This document shows positions 11,823 to 23,432 of a DNA stretch of 64,000 nt, piece by piece. This DNA comes from Microthyrium microscopicum. Taxonomy: Eukaryota > Ascomycota > Dothideomycetes > Microthyriales > Microthyriaceae. Each line of letters starts with the position of its first letter. The first letter of the stretch is position 1. The stretch spans positions 38,748-102,747 of the forward strand of contig MU004242.1 of the NCBI GenBank assembly GCA_010405405.1, given 5' to 3'. The notes beneath the pieces are model-generated. The model was not told the origin of the DNA. It worked only from the letters and a program-made list of their open reading frames with translations, and searched no databases. The position numbers were made by a program, and so were the translations under genes.

Positions 11823-13385
11823 ATGCTTTCCCCGCAGTCCTTCATATACGCCATAACCGGCCTTCTTGGCCTACTAGCCTCTGGCGCAGCCGCACGGTCA
11901 GCAGAACATTTGAATGTTCAAGTCGACTTGAGTTTCGGTCATGATGGACACCATGTCTGGACAGACGACCATAGACATGTTACCGGCTGGACTATGGATG
12001 GTGATCAGTACGGTCATCATCCAGAGCTGCTGTCGGACCGCGTAATTCTCACACCTCCATGGCCGGGCAACAAACGCGCTTCGGCATGGGCAGACTGGCC
12101 GGAGATGGACGAGCATTGGACAGTGAACAGCGAGTTTCGTGTATCTGGACCGGAACATGCAAGCGCAAACTTCAACATCTGGTATGTCTCTGACAAGCAC
12201 CTTGTGGAATCGTCGAGCATCTACACAGTCGGCAAGTTCGATGGTTTGGCTATAGTCATGGACCAGTATCATCATGGAGGCAGCATCCGTGGTTTCTTGA
12301 ACGATGGAACTATCAGTTATAAAGACCATCACCATGTAGACTCGCTACCGTTCGGCCACTGCACATACTCGTTCCGGAACACTGGCCAATGGGCAAACCT
12401 GGAACTCCGTCAAACCGAACACGACTTTGAAGTTCTCGTCGACGGCCACCGCTGCTTCCAGACCAAAAAGGTACATCTCTTCCCATACCTCTGTTATAAC
12501 CACCATACTAACCCACCCCAAGGTCAAAGTCCACCCTGGCCACTACTTCGGTCTAACCGCCGCCTCCTCCGAACCCCCAGACTCAATCGAAGTAAAAAAC
12601 TTCATCGTCAAAGGCCCCGCCCACAACGCCCACGACCCCTCCCACGATGCCACCGACCACGCTCACCACGCCGCCGACTACTACAACCCCTCGCACTACC
12701 AATCAGCCTCGCACCACGATCCAGTACACCACGACGCCATCCACGGCGCCCCACCACCTAAATACGAACACCACGAACACCACAAAGACTCACGCGACCA
12801 ATACGATGGCAAAGACTGGTACTGGGTTGACGAAAAAGAGCACATCAAGGACCACGAATCTGGGTATTATAACAATGAGAAGGAGCGGTTTGGCGATTTA
12901 CATGATCGCATGCAACTTTTGAACCACCAGATGGATCTGCTGTATCATGATTTCAGCGTGTTTAAGGATACGGCGGAGGATAAACAGCGGGAACTTACCT
13001 CCTGGCTTGCGCCCATTCACGAGTACGTCAGCATCAATAAGGTAATGCTGGAGCGGATGGAGGCGACTATTGAGGAGTTGAAGAGCCAGGTGTCTGGAAA
13101 GGAGTTTAAGGAGCATTTGGAGGGGTTGAGTCATTTGGTTGCTGAGAGCCATGCTACGTTGATGGCGGGAATACCGAACTCGGTACACTCAAGTAAGTTT
13201 GCCGAGCCTGCGAGGCTTTTCCTTCGAAGGGTTTCGAGATTACTAACGTGGGTATAGTGGTGAGCTCGAATAGTCCACGTTTCGGCTTCTTTGTCTTTGT
13301 CATTGTGGCGAGCCAGGTTATGCTATTGGGCAGCTATATTGTCTATAGGAGACGGCAGGATGCTGCGCCAAAGAAATATTTGTAA
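11823..13385 (+). CDS. L-type lectin-like ER/Golgi cargo receptor (EMP46/47, ERGIC-53 kin)
   Basis: Join 11823-12470, 12523-13192, 13258-13385 gives 481 aa. Start 11823 gives a signal peptide (MLSPQSFIYAITGLLGLLASGAAA). An upstream in-frame ATG (11688) would bury it. Residues about 30-240 form the L-type lectin beta-sandwich (SDRVILTPPWPGNKRASAWA, GLAIVMDQY, GQWANLELR). A very His/Asp-rich stretch (about 240-310), a predicted coiled coil (about 325-430), one transmembrane helix (FGFFVFVIVASQVMLLGSYIVY) and a short RRRQDAAPKKYL tail follow. The last four residues, KKYL, fit the KKxx COPI retrieval signal. That layout matches cargo lectins cycling between ER and Golgi; the His-rich insert is unusual. 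Third positions switch from C-rich to G-rich near 12830. Confidence 0.9.
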
Positions 13386-15079
13386 ATGTCATAGAGACGA
13401 TATAGGGTGTGGGTTGTGTTGTTGTATATTACGAGGGCCTGGATGGCTAGTTGCATTAAACGCAAGAATCGGCGTTTTGGGATTGGCGATTTCAAGTAGG
13501 TAAAGTCTAGTTGTTTGGATTTCTTACTTCATGGTTTGAGGGGATTGTGAGACTGAGATTAGTAGATGAGTTTGTCAGAATGAGATATGTGTATGAGTGA
13601 TTGGATCTTTGAAAGGCTCTGTTGGAGGTTGATAGGCGGCTGGTGATTGTATGTTGTTGACATTGTAAGTTTATCCTGAGCTTGGGTACAAATTGTTTGC
13701 TAATTCGAGTCCAGAAAGACCTGTACCAATAGTTGATGGCTTGATCAACACGATCTGCGGTATAACCAAGAGAGCCACGCTTCGGGCCACGCTTCGGCTT
13801 TCCGACATCTGAAGCTCCTCTGCCTTGACAGGTTCCCCAGGGCCGTTCTTGGGTCTGCTTCGCTGACGTAAATATCCTCTGCCAAAACCATGATTAGTCC
13901 GATTTTCAGAATCCCGGAAATCTTTAGAAAATCAGTTAGCCATTACCGAGCGAGCGCACCTCCTGTGAATACTAAGTGCTACCGATGCTTCGCTGCGGGC
14001 TTGAGCTTGTCCAATGTCCTTTGCTAAAGCCGAGATAGGAAGCTTTGAGTTGATATACTGAAGTGTGTACCCTAGAGTACGTCGAGGAATCAACTTTTCA
14101 TGTATGCTTATGTAGTATAAACTTTTACTTGAATACGATATTCACTGCAATGAATGGTAAATAATAATGATACCCTTTCTACCACTCGTTTGCATGCTGC
14201 TTGTATCGAGATTTTGTGTTAATTTTAAGCAGTAAACTGTCGTTCTCAATGCTATCATGCTAAAATGATATTGAAATAGGTACAACATCGCGGTTGTTCG
14301 AAATCGTCGGTACAAATAATCCCCCTTATAGTTGAAAAATGAGATGATGAGATCTTCATATTGAGTCATCAGAGAAAGAAGCATTAAAACACCAGATTCC
14401 CCGAGTCATCATTATCGAAGAATTGGATGAGAAGACTTGGATAACCTAGAAACACGGAGTTTCGTTGTACTTATCCAGTGACGAAGTTCTGCGCGAGATC
14501 TGCTCTGCCACATGCCCTTGTGTTGCGGCTTCTTTTTCCTACATGGATTAAAAAGAGTTTGATTCTAGCAATTTTCACTGTAGATCAATAACATACAGAT
14601 GATGCCTTAATGCTATTTCTCCCTATCGCCTTGCTGTATCATCTGAATACAGATTTGCTGAGCCCTCAGTCAGAAAAACACTCAATTATCAGGCTATCGA
14701 CAAAAAGCTACACGGATATGTCCGATCTCCACCATCATTGAACGGCAAGGTCACTATGCTATACCGTCCTGAGAAGATGAGAGCATAGAGAATTGTACTG
14801 CTCCACTGCCGCTACAAAGCAGCCCATCAGGCTGAACCACACAGCTTCATCGCCCTATTTTGCAGCCTATATGCAAGCTAATCATGCACTCGCCCTAAAG
14901 TATGCCCACTTGCATCTCTAGCCTAACCTGGGTTTGCGAGAGCTGTACTTGAATGTCCGCTACCCCCAGCGTCATGCTCCTCCATTTTCCTAGCAAGATT
15001 GCTTTCGACGCCCAAGACTTTGGCCACGCTTCACTTTTCAGCCTGATCAGCTGCTGCAGCTACCTGGACACGTCACACA
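13386..15079. other. Intergenic with a possible decayed coding relic
   Basis: Between about 13650 and 14060 the minus strand shows runs of coding-like sequence in more than one frame. One contains KPKRGPKRGSLGYTADRVDQ around 13730-13795, another ISALAKDIGQAQARSEAS around 13985-14045. No start, consistent frame or intron set joins them. The KRGPKRG part rests on a short local duplication (CCACGCTTCGG twice near 13776-13798). I read it as a relic or chance. The rest (14100-15079) holds nothing recognisable apart from the upstream region of the zinc-finger gene. Confidence 0.4.
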
Positions 15080-16263
15080 ATGGATCCATCTTTCTACCCA
15101 GATCTCAGCGATGATTGGACAGCCAACTTCATGCTTGATCCCACTTTTGGGTTGCCTGGTCAGGAAGGGTGAGCTTTTTTTTTTAGTTCTCACATACATT
15201 TAGGGCGCGTAGCACGGCAGCTGGCTCATGGACTCGGGAAGAATTCAATACATATTCCCCCGGTGGACATATTTGGTACGATCATGGGAAAATCTCCATG
15301 CCAATTGCGTTTCTTCCGCCAAGCGCAGTTATAACAGCCCAATGGGATTGGCAAGCTGCATGGGCTGCAGCCCCGTTTCGTGCCTCGAACTCTGCTGCAA
15401 CTTCGAATCAAGCTCAGCAAAATGGGATGATTTCGTCAAATTTTGCACAAGATACGGCTTTATCCAAAGTATCCGATAGCTTGCAAGATGGTGATTCTAG
15501 GTAAGCATGCGCCTTTTGCTCTGTATTACGATATTGATCACGAACTAGAGATTGTTGCCCCTTTTCTTCTACCTGTAAGGAATGGTTCTCCACCGAGGTT
15601 TCTCCCATCACCCATATGAGAGTATATCACTCAGAATTTGAATTGACCTGCCAACAATGTCACCAAATCAGCGCAAATATGGCTCAGGCCATGCTCCATA
15701 GTGACAGCTCCGGGCATACGATCCTTGGGTGCCCATTCCCGGATTGTGAGTCGACCTTTGCAAGACATGATATCCTTCATCGTCACATGAAGACCAAACA
15801 CACAAATACCAAGGCAAAGTTTTCTTGCCCACATTGCAAGAAGTACAAGGTCTTCAAGCGAAAAGATCATCTTGCTCAGCATCTTCAAGGATATCACATG
15901 ATAGAAGGAAAAGACTCATGGTGGAGTTCCGAGGGCATCTCATGCCATCACCTCGAATGCAAATATTATCGATCAGGCGCGACTGAGAGCTTCAACTTCG
16001 GTAAAGGGACTACCTTTACTAGTTACCAAACTCTACCAGAAGGGGGACACGCGTTCAAAAAGCGCTCAGAGCTCACAGCACACCTGAAGAAAGCTCACGA
16101 CGAATCGCCTTTTCCATGTAAAGCACCACAATGTGATCGCTTTGGAGGGAAAGGCTTCTTCCGCGAGCGAGATCTTGCCAAGCATTACCAGAACAAGCAT
16201 CTAGACTTTGAGCCCAAGGACATCGATGACGAGGAAGACGAGGAAGAAGTGGCAGGGAAGTAG
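15080..16263 (+). CDS. C2H2 zinc-finger protein, probable transcription factor
   Basis: Join 15080-15168, 15204-15500, 15549-16263 gives 366 aa. The introns are very short (35 and 48 nt). The N-terminal third is low-complexity and acidic/Gln-rich (MDPSFYPDLSDDW at the start), suggesting an activation or interaction region. From about residue 130 come Cys/His clusters: CCPFSSTC, CQQCHQ, then a canonical finger (CPFPDCESTFARHDILHRHMKTKH), a second (CPHCKKYKVFKRKDHLAQHL), an atypical ECKYY segment with KKRSELTAHLKKAH, and CKAPQCDRFGGKGFFRERDLAKHYQNKH. It ends in an acidic tail (DDEEDEEE). DNA binding is inferred from the fingers; the target is unknown. A 35-nt first intron is near the minimum, so that join is the least certain part. 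Confidence 0.85.
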
Positions 16264-17335
16264 TCAATACCTTTCCTACACTCTGTGGTCCCGCCAGATA
16301 TTGACGTATGGTTCTCATCTCAAGCCCCGGATGCTTAATAATGGATAGAACAACTGTTGGGCACGATCGAGATTACTTGGTCTTTAGTGACAAAACATGA
16401 AATTACAAAAACATTTGGATTTGGAGTTTATGGAGATGATCAGAAAAGCAAAAAAAAAATTGACAGCACCTAATGACCTTTCGTTTGTAGTAATCTCAAA
16501 CCATCATCTTGTTCTGATCTTCGTCTTTTGACTTTGGAATGATCAACGAAAAATTGAAAAGACACAAACACTGATTAGTCTCGAGATTCGCAATATGCCT
16601 ACCCATGCCTAACAAATGATAGGCCTGCTGTCACCCAGCGATAACGGATATTGACAGTTCACGAAGCATCATATACGCTACTCGCAAGCATGTCAACTAT
16701 TGAGGAAATACAAGACACTTGAAGGGCTTACCTGCTTGTCACTTCATTAGAAGAGGCCTTAGCTCGAGAGTTCTCTGGCAATTTGTTACTCATGAGATGT
16801 ACATAGAAGTCCGATCTGCGGCAGCTAGAATCATGAATCACTACAGATGAGACGGCGCGCTGACTAAATGATGGTTCATTGATAAGGTAAATGCCTGGGT
16901 ACTGAAGTATATCGGTACTCATTAGGCTACGTACAAAAGTAGCCCACAAGTCTGCTAGAGATAATGTCTTTAGCATGCAACAAAGCCACTGAATACCCGT
17001 AATCATTGGGTCCTGCTTGGACTGGTCGCAGTGTAGTTGTATAGTGGGTCTGACTCAACTTATGTTGTACAGTATAACATTAGCAATAAGTGCATGTCCT
17101 AATTCCGCTTCAAAGATGGCTGGAACGCTGAGGCTTACAAAGGGGTGAAAGTACTGGACAATACAGGGTGAATGAAGGGACAGTGTGGGTGAATGACGAT
17201 AAATATTGAATCTAATCGATCTGACCCAGTGAGATTTCGGGCTACAATTTGTGATTTAGAGCCAATCGAGTTGACATTGATTGAAAATCCGATCTACGGC
17301 ACATCAGAAGTCTTGAAACTCACGGCTTTGGAAGA
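16264..17335. other. Intergenic, no gene recognised
   Basis: Lies between the convergent zinc-finger (+) and F-box (-) genes. It contains short A runs and no open frame with coding character. Nothing else seen. Confidence 0.5.
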
Positions 17336-18403
17336 CTAGGCATTCAGGTGTTTGCGCCATAAGTCTTGGGCGTGTATACACCAAGTGAAATGCTTGAGGA
17401 AGGAGTTTGTTGAATGATGTCCCTCAGAAGAAATTTCTAGCTCCCATTCTTCTTCTTCATCCCCAACGTATTTCTTAGCGCCGTTCAGATGTGAACAGCC
17501 AGCGCAGGTAAGTCCATGACGAGTGTGGCCAGACTTTGGGCTATATATTTGCATTGCGCCACATGACATGAAAGTCCACACTCGTCGTGGGCGGAGGCGG
17601 TGCATAATCTTTTTGAATGTGAGCTCCTTGCTAGGGTATTTTTTGCGAAAAGCGTCAAAGACGACTCTCACTGGAATGAGACGGCGTCGCCTGCCCTTGT
17701 ATTTGTACTGATGGGGACCATATGAACCAGGAATACTTTCAATACCTCCCAGGCTGGAAAGATTGATTTTCCCGAGGCTCAAAAACTGCCTTGCAGTACT
17801 TAAGGGGGTCATAGCAGTAGGCATTGGAGGTATATGACCACGGCGACCACCAATCTCCAAAGGCCAACTTTTGAGACACGCATAACAGTACCTAGTCCAT
17901 GTAGGTAGAAAGACAAGACCACCAATCATGGAACAGTATGCACATTCATCGGTGCATAGCACGCGATAGAACTCCGACAGCGTAACTCTCATGGCTAGTT
18001 TTGTTCGGACAAGTGTCCAAAACATGTCCAGTGCATGCGATTTCATGATTTGAAACTGGTGCACTGAGTCCACACACTCTCTAACATAGTAGTTGACTCG
18101 ACGAAATTCAAGCAGCGATTCCAGATCCAGTTCTAGAATGACAAATTGAAGTACCTCCAGCGGAATTCGATCAAGATTTCCAAGATCCGAGGCCTTTTTC
18201 GCACTGTCACGTTGCAACGGAGCCAGCTTTGCTACTTCCTGACCCCGATAACAAGAAGAAATGACAGTGGCAGCTTCATTTTCGAAGTCATCACCGCCAG
18301 AGGGGCGGCTACAAACACGGATAATGTCCATCGAATCTGCTTGGGTGTAGAGGTATGGTGTATCCGAAATATCGTGGAGGAAGTCGCATTCTGGGTCTGC
18401 CAT
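17336..18403 (-). CDS. F-box domain protein
   Basis: A single exon of 355 aa from the ATG at 18403 (MADPECDFLHD). An in-frame ATG at 18436 would add 11 residues (MLDFVVCRAFI). Residues about 90-135 (LDRIPLEVLQFVILELDLESLLEFRRVNYYVRECV, given here as key positions: L-P at the start, LLEFR in the second helix) form an F-box, so the protein probably acts as a substrate adaptor in an SCF ubiquitin ligase. The rest has paired cysteines (CTDECAYC, RYCYACLKSW, TCAGCSHL) typical of lineage-expanded fungal F-box proteins, a basic KGRRRRL patch, and ends HAQDLWRKHLNA. Substrate unknown. No introns are apparent. Confidence 0.8.
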   Translation of the reverse strand: MADPECDFLHDISDTPYLYTQADSMDIIRVCSRPSGGDDFENEAATVISSCYRGQEVAKLAPLQRDSAKKASDLGNLDRIPLEVLQFVILELDLESLLEFRRVNYYVRECVDSVHQFQIMKSHALDMFWTLVRTKLAMRVTLSEFYRVLCTDECAYCSMIGGLVFLPTWTRYCYACLKSWPLEIGGRRGHIPPMPTAMTPLSTARQFLSLGKINLSSLGGIESIPGSYGPHQYKYKGRRRRLIPVRVVFDAFRKKYPSKELTFKKIMHRLRPRRVWTFMSCGAMQIYSPKSGHTRHGLTCAGCSHLNGAKKYVGDEEEEWELEISSEGHHSTNSFLKHFTWCIHAQDLWRKHLNA

Positions 18404-19673
18404 TATAAATGCGCGGCAAACAACAAAGTCGAGCAAAATGCGAGGCAGGAAAAACCTTAGAGGCTGATGGAAGTAGTTGTGCGAATGATCGAGGGTCTAT
18501 ATATAGCAAAGTCGTCAGCGGGTATCAAATAGTAAGGAAAGATGCACAACAGATACCTACCGTTGATTCGGGTATTTATTGTTTTGGGCAATGCTCAACG
18601 CGCGTAAAGGCGTTTGCAGAATGTTTGCGAATTTGAAGGCTTGTAGATGCGCAAAATTGCTGTGGTAGCAGTTTGTGAGTGTAGCAGTTTGTAGATGCTC
18701 AAGCTTATGGATGTAAAGTTTGAAGATGTAGAAGTTGAATGGAAGCGGAGGTTTGTGGATGTAAAGGTCTGCACGTTCAAAGTTGGTTGGTGTTATGGTC
18801 CAAAAGCAGCAGATGTCGCTGTCGGCACCATCAGGCTGAGGTGAATGACTTAGGAAGGTAGGTATCTATCTAATTGGTTCAGCGACCAGTAGTCCATCCA
18901 ATTATCGTAATGGGAAGGCTTTGCGCTAATCCTAACTCAGAAACCCCTGTAAACAAACACAACCTCACCTCATCTGCGACTCGCCCGCCACCACGTCTTC
19001 CGTTAGACCAAGAGTCTGCAGTCAAAGCCAAACGAGGCATTCTTGTGATCCTGGCTTCTCTTAATTTGCTGCGAATGAGTAGCTCTTGGTTCAATCTCGG
19101 GACAGACTCGGATGTACAGCTGAGGCTGGGCTTGACCTCCTCAATGCTAAGCCTCGAAATCCATCAGCGCGGCTAATCCGCACGAAACCGTCATCTTCAC
19201 CAACCAATTAAGGGCAAATATTTCATCAGAAGGAACAAGGAAGTAAGCAGCTTACATCGCGTTATAACTGTCTAAACTACTTTGCAACTAACGCCCTAAA
19301 GTACAGCAGTGCCATGCGGCTGAATGTCGCGCCCTTCTACATCTCCATACACCATTGAGCAAAACCAAATGCCGTAGCAAACACCGTCTTTATGTATGGT
19401 AAGTTTTTATAGCATCCGAGAGAGTTGACAATGTGTATAAAGGATCAAATGGAAATAATATAGGAAAACTATTTTTCATGATAAACAATTTCGCATCCAA
19501 GTTTCTTTTACTCATCCATAGCGTTCACGATTTCTAGCTTTTCGTTGAGACTCTCTCTTCTTGTACGATTGGTTCCCTTTCTGCAGTTTCCTATCTTGTT
19601 CTATTATCGCCAGCTCTCTGCCAAACCATAGACTAGTCTCATCGACAACATCTACTCGCAATTCCTGTTCATC
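18404..19673. other. Intergenic with degenerate short repeats
   Basis: Between about 18600 and 18780 a loose repeat of GTTTGTRGATGTARA-like units recurs. The rest of the stretch shows no convincing gene. The open frame at 18874-19176 overlaps the antisense frame at 18879-19094, and neither looks coding. The final 200 bp is pyrimidine-rich and presumably the leader of the next gene. Confidence 0.45.
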
Positions 19674-21016
19674 ATGTCTTCTTTGGCATCGAAATCGCTT
19701 GCATTTGTAGTAGCCGCCCTACTCTCACCAGCTTTCTCACAACCTGTTGGGCCTGGGCTTGGCGGTCTCGGTCCTGGCCTAGCTGTACCAGGCGCTCAAT
19801 TGAAAACTGGATGCGGCGTCGCAGATTTCACTCAGGACAACTGGAATACAAATGACCTTGATGACTTTATACTTGGCATACCTCAATTCGGGCAGCGTAA
19901 GTACATCATACTTTTAGAAGATATCAAATGCTAACATCGTTTGCAGAAGCCGGATTCCCTCGCAATGTGCTGGCAGCTAATAGCATCAACGGAGATCCAA
20001 CCTTTGACTGTACCGATTTCAGCAGACCTGGATCATGCAGCATCCCAGGTCCTTTTCCCGATGGCTCCACTGTTTGCAGCTCCTTCAACGACCTTCGCTT
20101 CGGATTCGTAGCTCAAGCCTACGAAAATATTTACAACAACCTCAGGAATATGTTCAATGGCATCAAGGACGCCCACGATCAGGTCAACTCAGAGGGCTAT
20201 ATCGGTACCATGTTACACGATATCTCTCCACAACCTCTCCCCGTTTCACGCGACAACCTCCTTAAGATTCAAGAACTAGCTCTCAACTTCATTCCTGTTC
20301 CCGAAGCTGGTGCCGAACTGAACTTCATTAGGAAGATCCTCAAAAAGTTCACAAAGCTGGCGAAGAAAACTGTCAAGAAAGCCCAGAAAGATTCCGCAAT
20401 GGAAGCAGAGACTCTAGCCGAGCAGCCCGAGATCATGCAAGGCTTACTCGACAGCGTTGTCCCAACCGTTCAAAGCGCCGTCATGGATCAGCTAAATTCC
20501 ATTTTCGTCAACGGCGTAACCGACGACTCCAATGTCCAAGTTCTCCTCGGTGGCGCTCACCTCAACCCAGTCATGAGCCAGTCCGACTACGCATCTGCCA
20601 TGGCTCAGAACATACGTGCCTACCTTCTATCAATGGCCATGAGCAAGATTGGAATGACGCTGGTTGTTGATAATATCGTCAGCACTTGTGCCAACAATGA
20701 CCCAGAAGACTTTCTCAGCCCTGATGGTGCAGTATGCCAACGTTTCCGTCTCCCTGAGGATGAAGGTACCACCGTGACTCTAACATCAGGTGATCACCCT
20801 AATGCTATGGGCGACATTCAAAATCGATTCGGCTTCAAGTTGCAGGACATTGCTTTGAATGCTGAAGCTTGCAAAGAGGCTGGTAAGACCTTTGCGGATG
20901 TGGACTTTGATGCTTTCTTGGACAGCGATACGCCAGGTGTTTTCCCGGATTGTTTGTTCGGTATCCACGTTAATGCTGAGAAGATTACACCTTTTGGAGA
21001 GCCTTTGAAGTTGTAA
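19674..21016 (+). CDS. Secreted protein of unknown function
   Basis: Join 19674-19896 and 19947-21016 gives 430 aa with one 50-nt intron. It starts with a clear signal peptide (SLAFVVAALLSPAFSQP) followed by a Gly/Pro-rich linker (VGPGLGGLGPGL). The mature part has scattered cysteines, a FDCTDFSRPGSCSIPGPFPDG segment, a long helical middle with a basic patch (ILKKFTKLAKKTVKKAQK, about residues 215-235) and a C-terminal cysteine-containing segment (FPDCLFGIHVNAEKITPFG). I do not recognise the family. The basic amphipathic helix and secretion signal could fit a membrane-active or cell-wall protein, but that is guesswork. Confidence 0.85.
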
Positions 21017-21219
21017 TAGGATTATGGGGTAGTGGTTTGTGTCAGTCACGTTTGTTGATTGTTTGGATTGCTTTTATCAATCATTGCATTGTATACTACT
21101 CTTCTTCGAGCATTTACCTGGAGTTATGGTGTTTGCTTGCCGCAATCTATTCGTTATTTATAATGATCTCCTGGCTCGTCGTAGATACTAAAGGGAAACT
21201 ACCTATCTCTCCACATCCA

Positions 21220-21275
21220 ACGACTAGGCAAAATAAGTGGCAGGCTTCCATCAGCGCGGATGACTCCTACCACCG
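21220..21275 (+). repeat. Diverged end of a MITE family (copy C)
   Basis: The core GCAAAATAAGTGGCAGGCTTCCATC matches, with substitutions, the left ends of the MITE copies near 22975 and 35744 (consensus TAGAYAAAATAAMTGGCGTGC; the longest shared run is shorter than 20 bases). The matching right end is not clear; a weak candidate lies near 21487-21515. Treated as a partial, older copy. Confidence 0.45.
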
Positions 21276-21993
21276 CTTTTGGCTAGACGCTGTTATACTT
21301 GTGAAAGCACTCGGTGCAACGATAAGGCGATGGAGGGGACGTTTAAAAGCCGTCTTTGAAAAATCGGCTTCAAAGAACATGCATGCAAGCTCCCACTCTA
21401 AGAACTATTCTTATGGTGAATCCATTGTGTAATGCGTTGAAGCATTTTATTCTGGTTTTCATCATCTTTTCAAATCCAAGAATGATGAGACGGTAGCCAA
21501 TTTTTGTTTATCACGACAAAGGGTTTTTCAAGCCGATTCCGACAAGTTTGTCAGATTCACTCAATTAACATGTCGGAATTTTTAGAATCTAAATATACAC
21601 CAAGCTGAACCACGTTCCCGTTTTGCCCCGGATTGTACGAGCATTAGCTCAATTATATACATCGCCAAGCAACCGCGTGGCTTGCGGAACGTTGCATCGT
21701 GGTCGTACTTTACCAGGCATAAAAAGGGGAACAAACTCAGCTTAAATCTTTCTCTACTACCACGCGCATCTTGAGTACTACTATAATGCAAAACCTCAAA
21801 AAGAATGGGCTTGGATCTGCCTTTAAAGCTTTGTTTGCCAAGGTTCTAGATCACCTCGTGGTCTGACTTTCTCGTGAATCGTACCACCCAACCTCCCAAT
21901 TGAAATCTTCAATGTAAACTTCTTAGTTGTGGCGTGCGTAACTTTAGGTAAAGAAGAAATGTTTACATAGAATGCATTGCTGGCCTAAAAAAG

Positions 21994-21999
21994 TATAAA
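21994..21999 (+). promoter_or_regulatory. TATA box of the Cys-rich secreted protein
   Basis: TATAAA about 100 bp upstream of the ATG at 22097, with a pyrimidine-rich leader between them. Confidence 0.55.
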
Positions 22000-22096
22000 G
22001 AGCGCTGTCAAAGGCGGACATTTCAGAAGAATTCAGCACTCTCCGATTCGTCCAGTCTTCTTCGCTCACATCATACACGAATTTCTATTAGCCAAT

Positions 22097-22607
22097 ATGA
22101 AGTCTCTCGTCTATCTCCTCCTTGCCGTTTGTATGTAATAAGTATGGGAAAACCCTTTTTACGTTGCTAACAACTCCATTAGGCGCTGTAGCAACTCCCT
22201 CCGCCAGTCCAGCCGCAGTAGACAGCAAATGCAAATCCTTCTGCAATAACGTGTCATTGCCCGATGACTGTCTGACAGCTGCTGCCACTGGAACTGGTCC
22301 TTGCTACGAATGTGGCCCTTACAAAACCATCACTGATCAAAAGCTCTGTGATGAAGTTTGCGTTAGTACCACGCATGATGCTGCTAACTGCGGGAAATGT
22401 GGCAATGAGGTACGATCAACATCTCCATCAATGGGATTCACTAACAATCAGAGTTAGTGCGAGTATGGTCAAATCTGCCACAATGGAATCTGCGGATGCC
22501 GCTCTGGGTCTGCTTGGTGCTCTGAGATCAATCAGTGTGTAGCTGGACGCAGTCAGCTGTACAAGGACCTTGGAGACTGTGGATGTTATGGTACCAATTG
22601 CCCGTAA
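22097..22607 (+). CDS. Small cysteine-rich secreted protein (effector-like)
   Basis: Join 22097-22130, 22183-22409, 22458-22607 gives 136 aa. The first exon is only 34 nt and encodes most of the signal peptide (MKSLVYLLLAVCAVATP). The mature chain has 18 cysteines, an even number compatible with nine disulfides. It includes ANCGKCGNECEYGQICHNG, a pattern found in fungal Cys-rich secreted modules, and ends GDCGCYGTNCP. Introns are 52 and 48 nt, both in or near cysteine-rich parts. Small, secreted and Cys-rich fits an apoplastic effector or antimicrobial protein, but no specific family was recognised. It has a strong TATA box, and a MITE lies about 370 bp downstream. Confidence 0.85.
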
Positions 22608-23432
22608 AGCTTCATTCCAACAGCACGGTAGCCTCATGAAATGAATAAAGGATGATTGATCAGAGATCATCATAAAAGCTTTCGGTTTATAGTTATCCTA
22701 TCCTTTCAAAATCCACTTGTGCGAAGTTGTGCTGATATTGTAAAGAACTCCACATGAAGGCTCGATGAGATTGAAGGAACGCTCAGTTCTCCTGAGACTT
22801 CTCATATTCTTAGAACTTATTAGTTGGTCAGTACTGACACATCTCTCTTGTACCCATATATCTACTATCAAATCTTTTTTTGAGTGTACGCCATAGCCAA
22901 GCATACAACAACATGGTCTAGCGAAATCAAGAAGTGTTCCAGCAAAAAACCTTTTCTATCCATAGCAACCAATAGACAAAATAAATGGCGTGCCCCAATC
23001 GACTTGGATAGCTCCTACATAACAAGCTCCGGCATCGAGTGCTTTATTTGAATAATAGGACGTTTAGACTCGAATTTTTATTGAATGCGATGGAAAATAA
23101 CACCTCTTTATTAGAACCAGTCGTGGGAGCCAGCGATGTTGATGGGGGAGAACGCCAGTTATTTTGTCATGCGGTTAGCATATATAGATTCATTTCCACT
23201 TATTTTTAATGTTTGGGGACATTATCACAATTCTGCAAAATTAAGTTTGTGGAAAAAAAGCGGCCAACGTTGGTGAGTCCTGCTCGAGCAGGCGTAGTGA
23301 GGTAGTACCTGTGTCGTCGTCCTGTATGATGCCGGTGGCGCTTGCCCTTTGTCTTCACCACCTCTTCATTAAGAACTCCATTCCTTGGGAGTTTTACTCA
23401 ATTATGTTCCAGTTGGTTCGCAGTCTATCAAA
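22608..23432. other. Intergenic containing MITE copy A
   Basis: Apart from the MITE at about 22973-23169 there is no gene signal. The last 250 bp is the upstream region of the D-lactate dehydrogenase gene. Confidence 0.5.
22973..23169 (+). mobile_element. MITE copy A, ~200 bp
   Basis: Short non-coding element with ~45-bp terminal inverted repeats. The left end GACAAAATAAATGGCGTGCC pairs with the right end read in reverse, GACAAAATAACTGGCGTTCT. The arms continue through a GCTCC-type block (TAGCTCC left, GGCTCCCACG right). The same element lies at 35744-35942 in the same orientation. No transposase. The exact ends and target duplication could not be fixed by eye. Confidence 0.7.

Larger units (their letters stand above)
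21017..22096. other. Intergenic: MITE-like end and promoter of the Cys-rich gene
   Basis: Contains a diverged MITE end near 21220-21270 (listed separately) and a TATA box before the next gene. The open frame 21037-21432 has no ATG and runs through the MITE-like sequence, so I do not call it. Confidence 0.5.

Noticed and set aside
18595-18780. Thr/Ser-rich minus-strand open frame
   Set aside because: Produced by the degenerate GTTTGTRGATGTARA repeat, not a gene.
21037-21432. 131-residue open frame after the unknown secreted protein
   Set aside because: No ATG start, and it runs through MITE-like sequence.
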